Under the pieces are notes generated by a model that had not been told where the DNA came from, did not search any database, and worked only from the letters and a program-made list of their open reading frames with translations. From CAZZKG01 sp964654825 (GTDB taxonomy: Bacteria > Gemmatimonadota > CAZMKB01), in assembly GCA_964654825.1 (NCBI GenBank), contig CAZZKG010000018.1, forward strand, positions 1 to 54,627: 54,627 nucleotides of DNA, read 5' to 3'. Positions 8,266 to 16,658 of the stretch are shown piece after piece. Both the position numbers and the translations under genes were made by a program. Each line of letters begins with the position of its first letter. Positions within the stretch are counted from its first letter, which is position 1.

Positions 8266-8810
8266 TAATCGATCCCCCCTGTTTCCAGACACAGCTCGAG
8301 CAATGATCGTGATCGGGAGAGGAGCACATAGAGATTATTCGGTGTTATCTTGAGTTTTTCGGTGATTTCCTGCACGTTGAATCCCTGATAGCTGAGGTTG
8401 AGAATACGGGCATACCGCCTGTTCGTCCGTCCGATTTTTTTCAGACACTCGAGGAGCTGGTAACCTGTTTCCTTTTCTATTGCCGGGGGAGTGTACATGG
8501 TTCCTTCCCTGTCTTTTTCCATCTCATCACCCACTGTTTTCCCCCGGCGCTTTTTCTTCTGTATGTAGTTCAGAATCCTGTTGTCCAGAACTTTGTATGC
8601 CCAGCCGGAGAAACTGGTTTCGAACGTAATGCCCCTGAACTCCGCGAACACTTTCATAAGGGCATCCTGCACCACATCTTCCACATCACCCTCGTTCCAT
8701 ATTCTCTGGTTTGCGAAAAGCCTGAATCTTACAAGGAGATACTGAAAAAGGTCGGATTCCGCTTCTCTGTCGCCCTCCTGGGCCCTTGTGCACATCGCGT
8801 TGAGATCCAT
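8265..8810 (-). CDS. ECF RNA polymerase sigma factor
   Basis: A 181-residue sigma-70-family protein. Region 2 spans about residues 25-85 (VEDVVQDALMKVF, FSGWAYKVLDNRILNY) and region 4 is at the C-terminus (ILNLSYQGFNVQEITEKLKI, then SRSRSLLELCL). I chose the ATG at 8810 because GGGGAGAG lies five bases upstream; a longer reading frame exists but its extra 49 residues lack family similarity. It is the first gene of a sigma / anti-sigma / CHAT operon and is divergent from the FG-GAP gene. It probably transcribes its own operon and perhaps that neighbour. Confidence 0.85.
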   Translation of the reverse strand: MDLNAMCTRAQEGDREAESDLFQYLLVRFRLFANQRIWNEGDVEDVVQDALMKVFAEFRGITFETSFSGWAYKVLDNRILNYIQKKKRRGKTVGDEMEKDREGTMYTPPAIEKETGYQLLECLKKIGRTNRRYARILNLSYQGFNVQEITEKLKITPNNLYVLLSRSRSLLELCLETGGID

Positions 8811-9118
8811 CACTCTCCCCGGGGAATTAAGACTGTTTAGTACATTATGTGAATTATACGGTTCGTGCAAGTGGCGGTTACACCGTGTCCTCGAGCCCGC
8901 TGATGAACAGCCGGCGGGAATCTTTTTTTTCCTCACGGGGGAGCGGTCTCCGGTCAAAAAAATATCTACGATCTGTAAGAAAGACCCGCTTGATCAACCT
9001 ATACAGCATAAGAAAAATAAAAACTCGATTTTCTGTTGTGGAAGGAGGGGCAATATATGGCAGTTTTTCCGTAACCGTCTGCATGATGACACATTTTTCA
9101 AAGGAAAGGGGTACAACA
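8811..9118. promoter_or_regulatory. Divergent control region between sigma and FG-GAP genes
   Basis: This 308-base stretch must hold promoters for both directions. No convincing sigma-70 box pair is seen for either. It contains a hairpin with eight T (8896-8930) and a minigene: AAGGAGGGG followed by ATG at 9057 and five codons (M-A-V-F-P) before TAA at 9072-9074. The ribosome site before the real FG-GAP ATG is GGAAAGGGG. ECF-type promoters would be a reasonable expectation but their sequence cannot be predicted here. Confidence 0.4.
8896..8930 (+). terminator. Terminator-like hairpin in the FG-GAP leader
   Basis: CCCGC (8896-8900) pairs with GCGGG (8914-8918) and is followed by AATC and eight T on the plus strand. 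No plus-strand gene lies upstream, so it would act inside the FG-GAP leader as an attenuator, or end an antisense transcript coming from the sigma gene. Confidence 0.45.
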
Positions 9119-11533
9119 ATGAAACACAAAGAATTCAGCCGCCGGTACACAACACTTGCCGTTGGGTTATTGTTCCTGCTGGCTGCCGTCCCTGTGCTCG
9201 CACAGAGGACCATCGACCTCAGTTACGAGTTGCCCGATGTAGAAGTCTTCGGGGGTTATGCATGGGGGGCTCAGGACATGGGTACGTTCGGTGATGTGAA
9301 TGGGGACGGGATCGATGATATCATTCTTGTAAACCCGTATGCCGATCCGCTCTCACGATCCGATGCCGGAGAAGTCCAGGTTATCTACGGCACGACATTT
9401 CTCCCGACTCAGATTGACTTCAGCAGCACTTATCCTGATGTCAGGATACAGGGGCCTGCGGTCGATATGTTCATGGGTTTCTACGGTGTCGCGGCGGGGG
9501 ATATCAACGGTGACAATGTTGATGACATCCTCGTCGGATGCCACGAATGTAATCCAGACGGCCGTGAGGATGCCGGAGAGGTCTACGTTGTCTATGGATC
9601 ATCGAGCCTGCTTCCGACGATCGACATTCTCTCCAATGAACATGACATCACGATCAAGGGTGCGGAATCAGGAGATTATCTCAGCCTCGTCGGTGTCGGT
9701 GATCTCGACGGTGACGGCACCGGTGATATCATTGTCGGCGAACCCCTCGGCTGGCCGTCAAGTGTGTATGTGATCTATGGTGGGTCTTCTCTTCCTTCCA
9801 CCATCGATCTCTCCACTACTAGTGCTGATTTCGAACTGCGATCCCTTAACTATCCTCAAGCCGGAAGACCGTGGACAGGTGACATTAACGGGGATGACGT
9901 AGATGACCTCCTCGTCGGGTCACGATACGCCAGCCCCGGCGGGCGTATCAATGCCGGTGAGGCATATGTGATTTACGGCGGAAGCCTGCCGTCTGTATGG
10001 GATCTGTCGACGACAGCCGCCGATGTCACACTCGAGGGAGATGATGCTGGTGATGAGTTAGGGAGTGGGACAGCCGTCGGTGATGTGAATGGAGACGGTA
10101 CCCAGGACATAGTGATAGGGGCACGGGGAGCGGATCCCTCGGGAGGAGGGAATCTGGCCGGAGAAGTATATGTCGTCTACGGCAGTAACTCTCTGCCGAG
10201 TACCATCGACTTCTCGACCGGCTCGCCTTCCTGCCTGATTGAAGGTGAGGGAACAGACAGAATGATGGGCGCTTCCGTTGCCACGGGGGACCTCAACATG
10301 GATGGCATCAAGGACATGCTCCTTGGTGAAGAGGGGTCATACTTCCAGGATCAGTCGTACGTCGTCTATGGTAGCACTTCGCTCCCCTCGGTAATTGATC
10401 TCAGCGCGACAACACCGGATCTCAGGATCCTCCAGGAGTACTCCAACCCTTTCGGGGACGCCCTGAGAGTCGGCGCGATCGGTGATCCCAACGGCGATGG
10501 GATCAACCAGTTCGGTCTGGGATCACCGGTAGCCTACGATTACGGGGGCACTACGATCAACGGGCGGGTAAATATCCTGAGCCCCACGGTCCTCCTGGAG
10601 AGTGACCTCCCCCGCGAGACGCCATTGGATCCGGCCCACTTCTACTACGAACAGCCGACGATCTACTGGGCCGTGACCGGTATCAGACCTGCATCAGGGA
10701 CCGATTACGATCTGTGGCTCTTCAGTGATCCCCAGTTTTCGAACATCCTCACGTGGTCCGTGCAGGGTGGGAGCAATGTCGATTTTGTCGTGGTCGATCA
10801 CAATCACACGCCAACGGGGACCTATTACCCTTACGTGCAGCAATACAGCGGACAGGGCGAGTACAACATCGAATACGACGATGATGCCGATATCCTCTAC
10901 ACTTACAACAACAACGGCCCTTTCAACTGGCCCCAGGGCCACGTCGTCCAGGCCTGGGATATCTACATGAACGCCTGGGAGGAGTTCAGGTTCAGTCTGG
11001 ATGTGACGAGCGGAAACATGGATGCCGGGATCGCCTTATTCAAGTCGGACGGATCCGCCTATTATGTCGACAGGAGTTCGGCACAGATCTCCGCCGACAA
11101 CAACGGAGCCGGACAGGACGAGGAATTTATCTACATGCCTTCCGAAGCAGACTGGTACGGAGTGGTTGTGTGGAGTAACAACGACGACAGCGGTACGTTC
11201 AACATCAACATCGATGTGCCCGTGGCACTCGAAGTCGGTATCGAACCGATGAACGGCAATGACTTCTACCCGGGTGACTGGATCCAGTACATGGTGTGGG
11301 TCACGAACAACTCGCTGTCACCCGTAACCCTTGACGCGAAGACCTACGCGAGCAACACCTCTGCCTGGCAGATAAATCTCTATGGTCCTTTTCACGTAAC
11401 CATTCCGGCTCAATCGACTCTCGGACCCATCACACTGCAGAATCAGGTGCCGGGGTACGCACCGCCGATGAGCGCCTACATCTGCGCCGAGGCCGGAGGT
11501 TCGCATGCCTGTTACCCGGTCACTATCCACTGA
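9119..11533 (+). CDS. Secreted FG-GAP (integrin-like) beta-propeller protein
   Basis: An 804-residue exported protein. The signal peptide is MKHKEFSRRYTTLAVGLLFL through VLAQ, and the ATG has GGAAAGGGG upstream. Seven FG-GAP blades follow (about residues 45-480), each with a calcium-type loop such as DVNGDGIDD, DINGDNVDD or DLDGDGTGD and a closing AGEVYVVYG strand. The remaining 300 residues have beta-sandwich character (acidic stretch NIEYDDDAD; aromatic C-terminus) with no recognised sorting signal. It is probably a surface or matrix adhesion protein. It diverges from the ECF sigma / CHAT operon, so it may be a target of that sigma factor. A strong hairpin follows the stop. Confidence 0.85.
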   Translation: MKHKEFSRRYTTLAVGLLFLLAAVPVLAQRTIDLSYELPDVEVFGGYAWGAQDMGTFGDVNGDGIDDIILVNPYADPLSRSDAGEVQVIYGTTFLPTQIDFSSTYPDVRIQGPAVDMFMGFYGVAAGDINGDNVDDILVGCHECNPDGREDAGEVYVVYGSSSLLPTIDILSNEHDITIKGAESGDYLSLVGVGDLDGDGTGDIIVGEPLGWPSSVYVIYGGSSLPSTIDLSTTSADFELRSLNYPQAGRPWTGDINGDDVDDLLVGSRYASPGGRINAGEAYVIYGGSLPSVWDLSTTAADVTLEGDDAGDELGSGTAVGDVNGDGTQDIVIGARGADPSGGGNLAGEVYVVYGSNSLPSTIDFSTGSPSCLIEGEGTDRMMGASVATGDLNMDGIKDMLLGEEGSYFQDQSYVVYGSTSLPSVIDLSATTPDLRILQEYSNPFGDALRVGAIGDPNGDGINQFGLGSPVAYDYGGTTINGRVNILSPTVLLESDLPRETPLDPAHFYYEQPTIYWAVTGIRPASGTDYDLWLFSDPQFSNILTWSVQGGSNVDFVVVDHNHTPTGTYYPYVQQYSGQGEYNIEYDDDADILYTYNNNGPFNWPQGHVVQAWDIYMNAWEEFRFSLDVTSGNMDAGIALFKSDGSAYYVDRSSAQISADNNGAGQDEEFIYMPSEADWYGVVVWSNNDDSGTFNINIDVPVALEVGIEPMNGNDFYPGDWIQYMVWVTNNSLSPVTLDAKTYASNTSAWQINLYGPFHVTIPAQSTLGPITLQNQVPGYAPPMSAYICAEAGGSHACYPVTIH

Positions 11534-11778
11534 CGGGGTTTGTGGGCGGACCAGAATGCCGGTAGCACATAATGAATCCCGGAGCTTAACCGGCTCCGGG
11601 ATTCGGCTGATATGACGGGGATCCTCAACACCTCATACCGACTTGACATTCCCCCGTTGAAAATTTCCTCTCCATCTGCAATAGCCGTCACGTGAAAGCT
11701 GTCCTTGTGAACATCGATCTCCACAAACACTTCTTTCCCACTTGCCAAAAGTTCTGAAATCTGGTAAACTCTCCTCAT
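11512..11778 (-). pseudogene. IS110-family transposase, 5' fragment
   Basis: The first 52 codons match the N-terminus of IS110-type DEDD transposases: the characteristic EIDVHKDSFHVTAIADGEE includes the first catalytic Asp, and FNGGMSSRYEVLR continues as expected. After about 11623 the similarity stops, and the frame runs through unrelated DNA to 11512. A normal protein would be 300 to 400 residues and carry the further acidic residues and C-terminal Transposase_20 domain, both missing. The native start survives, with AAGGAGG six bases before the ATG at 11778. This is an inactive remnant beside an A+T-rich gene. Confidence 0.8.
11574..11604 (+). terminator. Strong hairpin after the FG-GAP gene
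   Basis: A perfect 12-bp stem (GAATCCCGGAGC with its complement) around a 7-base loop begins about 40 bases after the FG-GAP stop. It has no T run, so it may be an RNA 3'-end stabiliser or a factor-dependent terminator. It overlaps the open tail of the broken transposase frame on the other strand. Confidence 0.55.
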
Positions 11779-11820
11779 GGCAAGCCTCCTTCTGGTTAAA
11801 AGGTTGTGATGAGTATCTCT

Positions 11821-11857
11821 TCGCTCGGAGGCTCGCAATGTATCATAGTATCTATCG
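11821..11857 (+). repeat. Repeat copy B beside the broken transposase
   Basis: Matches the left-edge repeat at 42-78 in 32 of 37 positions. It lies about 40 bases upstream of the transposase start, where the left end of an IS110-type element would be, and borders the A+T-rich metalloprotease gene. No flanking duplication is evident, which is usual for IS110. Confidence 0.55.
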
Positions 11858-11904
11858 ATTATAATAAAGGATACGATAATATAACTCCCCAGCACAAGAT
11901 TGGA

Positions 11905-13596
11905 ATGAGGACAATGCGGTTGTACTTAAGTTTACTAATGATAAGTATGAATGTGCTTATTGTTCAATCCATTGGCAATCTCTATGGGTCAGAAGATTTC
12001 TATGCACAATATGTAGGCAAACAATTTGTACTCCGCTCAACTTACAGTCAGAATAAGAAGGTTTATATTAGTATTGATAGTACAGAATTCTCTTACATAT
12101 ATTCAAAGCAGAGGGTTTTTCCAGTCAATAAACCCTTAGAAGTAACTATTGTGGAAGTGAAACAAAAAAAGGATTATGTCAAAGTGAAGTATAAACACCA
12201 CATACTCGGTGAAGGTGAAATAGAGTTACATGGTCCTAAAGAGCTACTATCGAAGGAAGAATATTTTTCGAGACTTTTAATGATTCCATTTTGTGAACCA
12301 GCCACGTATAGAGAGAATTATAAGGATGAAATCCAGTACTATGGTCACAGAAAGAGCAAGCTAATTCATGTTATTGGTTGCAATCACATACCGGATAAGG
12401 AAGATTTGATTGTACTCCATGACCTCAAAGGGGCCAAGGAGATTGGTTATAAAGAATGTAAAATATGCTTCCCAAATATGCTGAATATCTCTGCGTATGA
12501 ATTGGAAAGTTATCTCAGTCTAGAAATTGCTGCAAGAGTAAGGTACTTCTACCCTTTAGTCATCGACAAGAGCATTCATGAGCGTGTTGATAGCATCGGT
12601 CAGAAGGTACTTGCAGAATGGCCAGAACCGCTGAAAGGTTATACCTATAGTTTCAAGGTCATTGAAAGTGATACGCCGAATGCGATTGCATGCCCCGCTG
12701 GAAAAATATACATTACCATGGCTCTTTTGGGTTCATTGGACAGTGATGAAGAACTTGAAGCTATTCTGGCACATGAAATAGTACATGTAGAGAAACGGCA
12801 CGGATACAGACAATATTTAGATACTTTAGAAGCGATGAGGAATGCAGCTTTGGCGGAGGCCATCACGGGTACCATAGTTGCTGCAGCAGGTGGGGATATT
12901 GCTGATAGTTATATTGCTACAGAACTTGCTGGTGTGATAACTACTCTTGCTTCCTCTATTACACTTTTTGGACATAGTAGACAGTATGAGATGGAAGCGG
13001 ATTTGTTGACTCTGTATTACTTCACAAAAGGGGATAGAATGAGTGGGATTGATGCATTTCATACTGTCCTTAATAAAATGAAGTATTACGAAGATTCTCA
13101 AGATTTGTATGATAGAGAAGCAGAACCATTCTCAACTCATCCCAGTATTAACTCAAGAATTGATGCGATTAACAACGGTGTTTTACAGTTGTTCTCCATC
13201 CCTTATCAGTATGTGGGTTTAAATGCGGATAGAGATACAGTGGCAATCATCACATTCGATATGCAATATTTCAGACAAGCTATGAAGCCGTACAAACACA
13301 AATTGTTTCTTGGAAGAGAGACAAAACTTAATCAAGATGATGGTTCAAGACTGAGATTACATGCAACACTCGAAACAACAATGTATATGGCAAGGAGTAC
13401 TAAGCTCAAGGACATAGATATCTTTACTCAACATGATAAAATGAAATTAGATAATAAAGAGAACACTGAGATTTGTCCGAGCAGTAAAACTGGTTTGTTA
13501 TTTAAGAAAGATGGGAATAATGCTTTAATTGAGGGAGAAATACAGGATATAAAGTTATCGATCCCGGGAGTAGAAGAATGGGTTCAAGGAATGTAA
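11905..13596 (+). CDS. Secreted M48 metalloprotease with Ada-like metal-binding motif
   Basis: About 563 residues. A signal peptide (LYLSLLMISMNVLIVQSIGN) is followed by a domain of unknown type, then a segment of the form H-x3-C ... GY-x2-CK-x-C (IHVIGC through GYKECKICFP, about 150-190) that matches the Ada-type metal-binding motif usually attached to nucleases or regulators. The M48 protease comes next: zinc motif HEIVHVEKRH and third-ligand segment YEMEADLL. The C-terminal 150 residues are unassigned. The gene is clearly more A+T-rich than its neighbours and abuts an IS110 remnant and repeat, indicating recent acquisition. Start: ATG at 11905, or ATG at 11914 with GAGG before it. Confidence 0.8.
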   Translation: MRTMRLYLSLLMISMNVLIVQSIGNLYGSEDFYAQYVGKQFVLRSTYSQNKKVYISIDSTEFSYIYSKQRVFPVNKPLEVTIVEVKQKKDYVKVKYKHHILGEGEIELHGPKELLSKEEYFSRLLMIPFCEPATYRENYKDEIQYYGHRKSKLIHVIGCNHIPDKEDLIVLHDLKGAKEIGYKECKICFPNMLNISAYELESYLSLEIAARVRYFYPLVIDKSIHERVDSIGQKVLAEWPEPLKGYTYSFKVIESDTPNAIACPAGKIYITMALLGSLDSDEELEAILAHEIVHVEKRHGYRQYLDTLEAMRNAALAEAITGTIVAAAGGDIADSYIATELAGVITTLASSITLFGHSRQYEMEADLLTLYYFTKGDRMSGIDAFHTVLNKMKYYEDSQDLYDREAEPFSTHPSINSRIDAINNGVLQLFSIPYQYVGLNADRDTVAIITFDMQYFRQAMKPYKHKLFLGRETKLNQDDGSRLRLHATLETTMYMARSTKLKDIDIFTQHDKMKLDNKENTEICPSSKTGLLFKKDGNNALIEGEIQDIKLSIPGVEEWVQGM

Positions 13597-13730
13597 TATT
13601 TGTCAAGAGGTTTGATCTTTTACGATGTTTAGAAGCTTGTTTACGGGGAGTGGGGAAAAAGAGGTGGGTGTGAAAGGTGATTACTCATCTCGTTCACCCC
13701 GCTCATTGAACGGGTGATAGATCTGCCCTG

Positions 13731-15563
13731 TTACGTCCTCTCGAGCTCTGTCTGGAGCAGCTTCTTCCGGTAGTGGGCCAGGAGGCGGTTCCTTCTCAGC
13801 GTGCCGATGAGTCTTTTCGGGTCGGCGGGGTCCACCACCGGCAGCTCGTCGACATCTTTAAGGTTGAAGAGATCGAGAGCCGTCCGGAAGGAATCATCGG
13901 GTGTCACGATGTAAACTTTCTCGGTGGCAATATCGTGGACCACAACGAGATCCCGTATGTCCTCCTCGAAGAGGACCAACCGCACGTCCTGGGTTCCGAT
14001 GATGCCTATCAGCTCCCCTTCGGCATTGACCACGGGAAAGTTCACCTTCTCTGATTTCGTTAGCCTGTCGAGAAACTGTTTGAGAGGAAGATTTTCCCTA
14101 ACCGTCTCGATCTCTCTATCCATGACCTCCCAGACCTTGAGCGAGTTCATGATGGATGACTCCTGTCCATCCTGAAGATGAACACCTGCCTTTGCCAGCT
14201 GGTAGGTGTCAATGGATTCTCCGATTACTTTCCGTGCTACAAGAAGCCCTGTGATACTGGCGAATATGATCGGAAGGATGATCTGATAACTCCCGGACAT
14301 CTCGAAAAGCAGGAAAATCGCAGTGAGTGGAGCGTGGGTCGATGCTGCGAGAAGTGCTCCCATACCTACCAGGGCATACGAGCCGGGATACAGTATGACC
14401 CGGGGCATGATACGATTCATGGCACCTCCAAAAGCTCCTCCCGCTACAGTGCCGATGAAAAGGGCCGGGCCGAACACACCTCCCGAGCCGCCCGAGCCGA
14501 GAGTCATGCTCGTCGCGAGAATCTTGATCGGGATGAGAAAAGCGAGAAACGTGAGACCGAAGTTCCCTCCAAACACGTCATTGAGGTGCTCATATCCATC
14601 CCCGAGGATCTGCGGAAAGAAGATCGCTGTTATTCCGACCAGAGCTGCGCCTGTGATCAACTTGGAAGACCTGCTCACCTTGAAAGAATCGAACATGTCC
14701 CGGGTGAAGTAGAAAACCCTTATATACAGAGCAGCGATGAGCCCGATGAATATACCCATGAGGGCGTAAAGAGGGAGCTCGGAAAAGTGAGACATGTTGT
14801 AATGAGGTATGTTGATCACGTGTGCATCGCCGAAGAAGGCCCGCGAGATCACCGTGGCGATCCCCGATGAGATAATGATCAGGTTGAACGAACTGAGCCG
14901 GAATGAACCCCGCAGTATGAGTTCCTCGGCGAAAAGCACACCGGCTATGGGGGCATTGAAATTGGCGGCGATGGCTCCCGCTGATCCGCACGCGACGAGT
15001 ACCTTCAACCGCTCACTCGACATCCTGAAGGTACGTCCGACCGAAGACCCTACAGCACCGCCTATCTGAGCAACCGGGCCCTCCCAGCCCGCCGATCCCC
15101 CTGATCCGATGGTGATTGCCGCCGTAACTAGTTTGCTCGCGATGATCCGGCCTCTGATTACCGCGCCCCGGAGATTCACACGCTCGAGAAAAATGGGGAA
15201 ACCGTATCCCCCCGGCTCGCCCGGGAACAATTTAAAGACGAGGATGAGGAGAATGGCACCGGACACGGGGACGAGCGGCAGGAGGTAGGAGGACCCGCTG
15301 TCGAGTCGAAGGATGGAGCCCAGTTGATCGAAGAACAGCCAGCGTGAGAGGGCCACCGATTTCCGGATCAAGACGTTGGAGAGACCCGCCAGAGCACCTA
15401 TCGCGACGGCGAGAGTAATGAGGATCGTGTATTCGCTGAGTCCGGCGCGTCTCCCCAGTCCGAGCAGACCTCTCCCGAACTTCCTCTGGACGTTCCTGAA
15501 CTTGAGCCGCTGCGCGAGGAGTGGGGACCGGGTTCTGTCCTGTATTGTTTTTTTATCGTCCAT
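13731..15563 (-). CDS. ClC-type chloride channel/antiporter with two CBS domains
   Basis: A 610-residue membrane protein. The ClC pore covers about residues 45-440 with the selectivity segments GSGGSAGWEGPVAQIG (the gating Glu is in WEGP) and GSGGSGGVFGPALF. The cytoplasmic C-terminus holds two CBS units (about 470-590), as in regulated ClC proteins, which bind adenine nucleotides. The gating glutamate suggests H+/Cl- exchange rather than a pure channel. It has its own promoter (15688-15716) with a leader of about 115 bases. It is downstream of, but probably independent from, the radical SAM gene. Confidence 0.92.
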   Translation of the reverse strand: MDDKKTIQDRTRSPLLAQRLKFRNVQRKFGRGLLGLGRRAGLSEYTILITLAVAIGALAGLSNVLIRKSVALSRWLFFDQLGSILRLDSGSSYLLPLVPVSGAILLILVFKLFPGEPGGYGFPIFLERVNLRGAVIRGRIIASKLVTAAITIGSGGSAGWEGPVAQIGGAVGSSVGRTFRMSSERLKVLVACGSAGAIAANFNAPIAGVLFAEELILRGSFRLSSFNLIIISSGIATVISRAFFGDAHVINIPHYNMSHFSELPLYALMGIFIGLIAALYIRVFYFTRDMFDSFKVSRSSKLITGAALVGITAIFFPQILGDGYEHLNDVFGGNFGLTFLAFLIPIKILATSMTLGSGGSGGVFGPALFIGTVAGGAFGGAMNRIMPRVILYPGSYALVGMGALLAASTHAPLTAIFLLFEMSGSYQIILPIIFASITGLLVARKVIGESIDTYQLAKAGVHLQDGQESSIMNSLKVWEVMDREIETVRENLPLKQFLDRLTKSEKVNFPVVNAEGELIGIIGTQDVRLVLFEEDIRDLVVVHDIATEKVYIVTPDDSFRTALDLFNLKDVDELPVVDPADPKRLIGTLRRNRLLAHYRKKLLQTELERT

Positions 15564-15687
15564 AATGTCAGGTTAAAAGCAGCCCCTGAGACATCTCCGG
15601 GAAAATAGCCGAAAAAAGATCCACGCACACATTTCCCCTCAGCCTGAATTTGTTGATTCTTCCTTGCCCCGGGAACCACAGGAATCC

Positions 15688-15716
15688 AAGATACCTTTGA
15701 GGGTAACCTCTGTCAA
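15688..15716 (-). promoter_or_regulatory. Promoter of the ClC gene
   Basis: Minus strand: perfect TTGACA (15711-15716), a 17-base spacer, TATCTT (15688-15693). The spacer contains GAGG-TTAC-CCTC, a short inverted repeat. The promoter lies between the stop of the radical SAM gene and the ClC start. Confidence 0.7.
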
Positions 15717-15746
15717 GTACGGGTGTGGGGGAGAGCAGGATGCCTG

Positions 15747-16658
15747 TCAGGGAACAGGATGGGGCGCATACCGTGCAGCATTAAGATACTGGCCGCAGTT
15801 AGTGCCGATAGAGTTCTCTTCGAGGTTACCGATACTCTCGATGACCGTGAATCCCGATGAACGCAACAGGTCCAATTTCGAGAGGAATACCTCATCGGGA
15901 AGCGGATACAATGACCGGAAACCCTGTTTCGCTTTCTTAGCCGTCGGGTTGATCGGTGTGATTTTGATTAGGAATCGTTGGGGATCGAAAAAATCCAGCA
16001 GAACCGCCGGATCGAATGGAAAGTCTACACCGAGAGCAAAATTGAGGGTGATCTTCCGGTCCTCTTCGCAAAACCACACTTCTCCGAATCGGGATATCCG
16101 CTCGAGGTTCCAGATACCGGTGGGGATTATCTTTCTGCGGTATGTTTCGTCTGTACTGTGGATGGAAAACTGGAGCTGGAAAGCACCGTTAGCGTACAGA
16201 TCGTTTTTAATCTCGAGAAGCTCGGTGAAGAAGGTTTCTCGACCGGTGGGGGCGATCGTCGAGATGCAGGGCAACAGCCCCGGGGCGAGGATCTCCCGCG
16301 GCAGGATCCGAAGCACCTCGAGTACGGCCCGATTCAACGAGGGTTCGCCAACTCTGGCGAACTGGACCTTGAATTTTCCGACCGGTACCTGCATGTCGGG
16401 GTACCGATTTCTCACAAGATGGAGTATCTGTTCGAGTATCTCCCAGTTCGTGAGCTTTCGTTCATACGATCCTCCCGCGTCGCAGAAGGCGCATCCGATC
16501 GGACAGCCGCTCAGAGTGGACACGATAACGACCCACTTGTCGGCAGATGGTACATCAGGATCCCATGACTCGACGAACTCGACACGCGATCCGTCGGTCA
16601 TCTCCCCCACGTAAACCTTCGCGATGAGCTCTTTCCCCTGACAGTGAATCACCTCCAT
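15747..16658 (-). CDS. RlmN/Cfr-like radical SAM protein lacking the N-terminal domain
   Basis: A 303-residue radical SAM enzyme. The cluster motif is CPIGCAFC (C-x3-C-x2-C, about residues 52-59), close to RlmN's CNMGCTFC, and VEFVESWDP before it and RVGEPSLN after it also resemble RlmN. The C-terminus has TNCGQY, matching the RlmN motif around the methyl-carrying cysteine (ACGQL). It lacks the RlmN N-terminal accessory domain of about 90 residues, so it is unlikely to be the normal 23S rRNA/tRNA A2503/A37 methyltransferase. It overlaps the flavin reductase gene by 10 bases, pointing to that protein as electron donor. Substrate unknown; an RNA adenine is only a guess. Confidence 0.8.
   Translation of the reverse strand: MEVIHCQGKELIAKVYVGEMTDGSRVEFVESWDPDVPSADKWVVIVSTLSGCPIGCAFCDAGGSYERKLTNWEILEQILHLVRNRYPDMQVPVGKFKVQFARVGEPSLNRAVLEVLRILPREILAPGLLPCISTIAPTGRETFFTELLEIKNDLYANGAFQLQFSIHSTDETYRRKIIPTGIWNLERISRFGEVWFCEEDRKITLNFALGVDFPFDPAVLLDFFDPQRFLIKITPINPTAKKAKQGFRSLYPLPDEVFLSKLDLLRSSGFTVIESIGNLEENSIGTNCGQYLNAARYAPHPVP

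Noticed and set aside
11779..11895. Extended N-terminus of the IS110 fragment
   Set aside because: The ATG at 11778 with AAGGAGG matches the family start; the upstream codons are in the element end and repeat.
13694..13717. Hairpin TCACCC/GGGTGA as ClC terminator
   Set aside because: Six base pairs, twelve-base loop and no T run; too weak to list as a feature.
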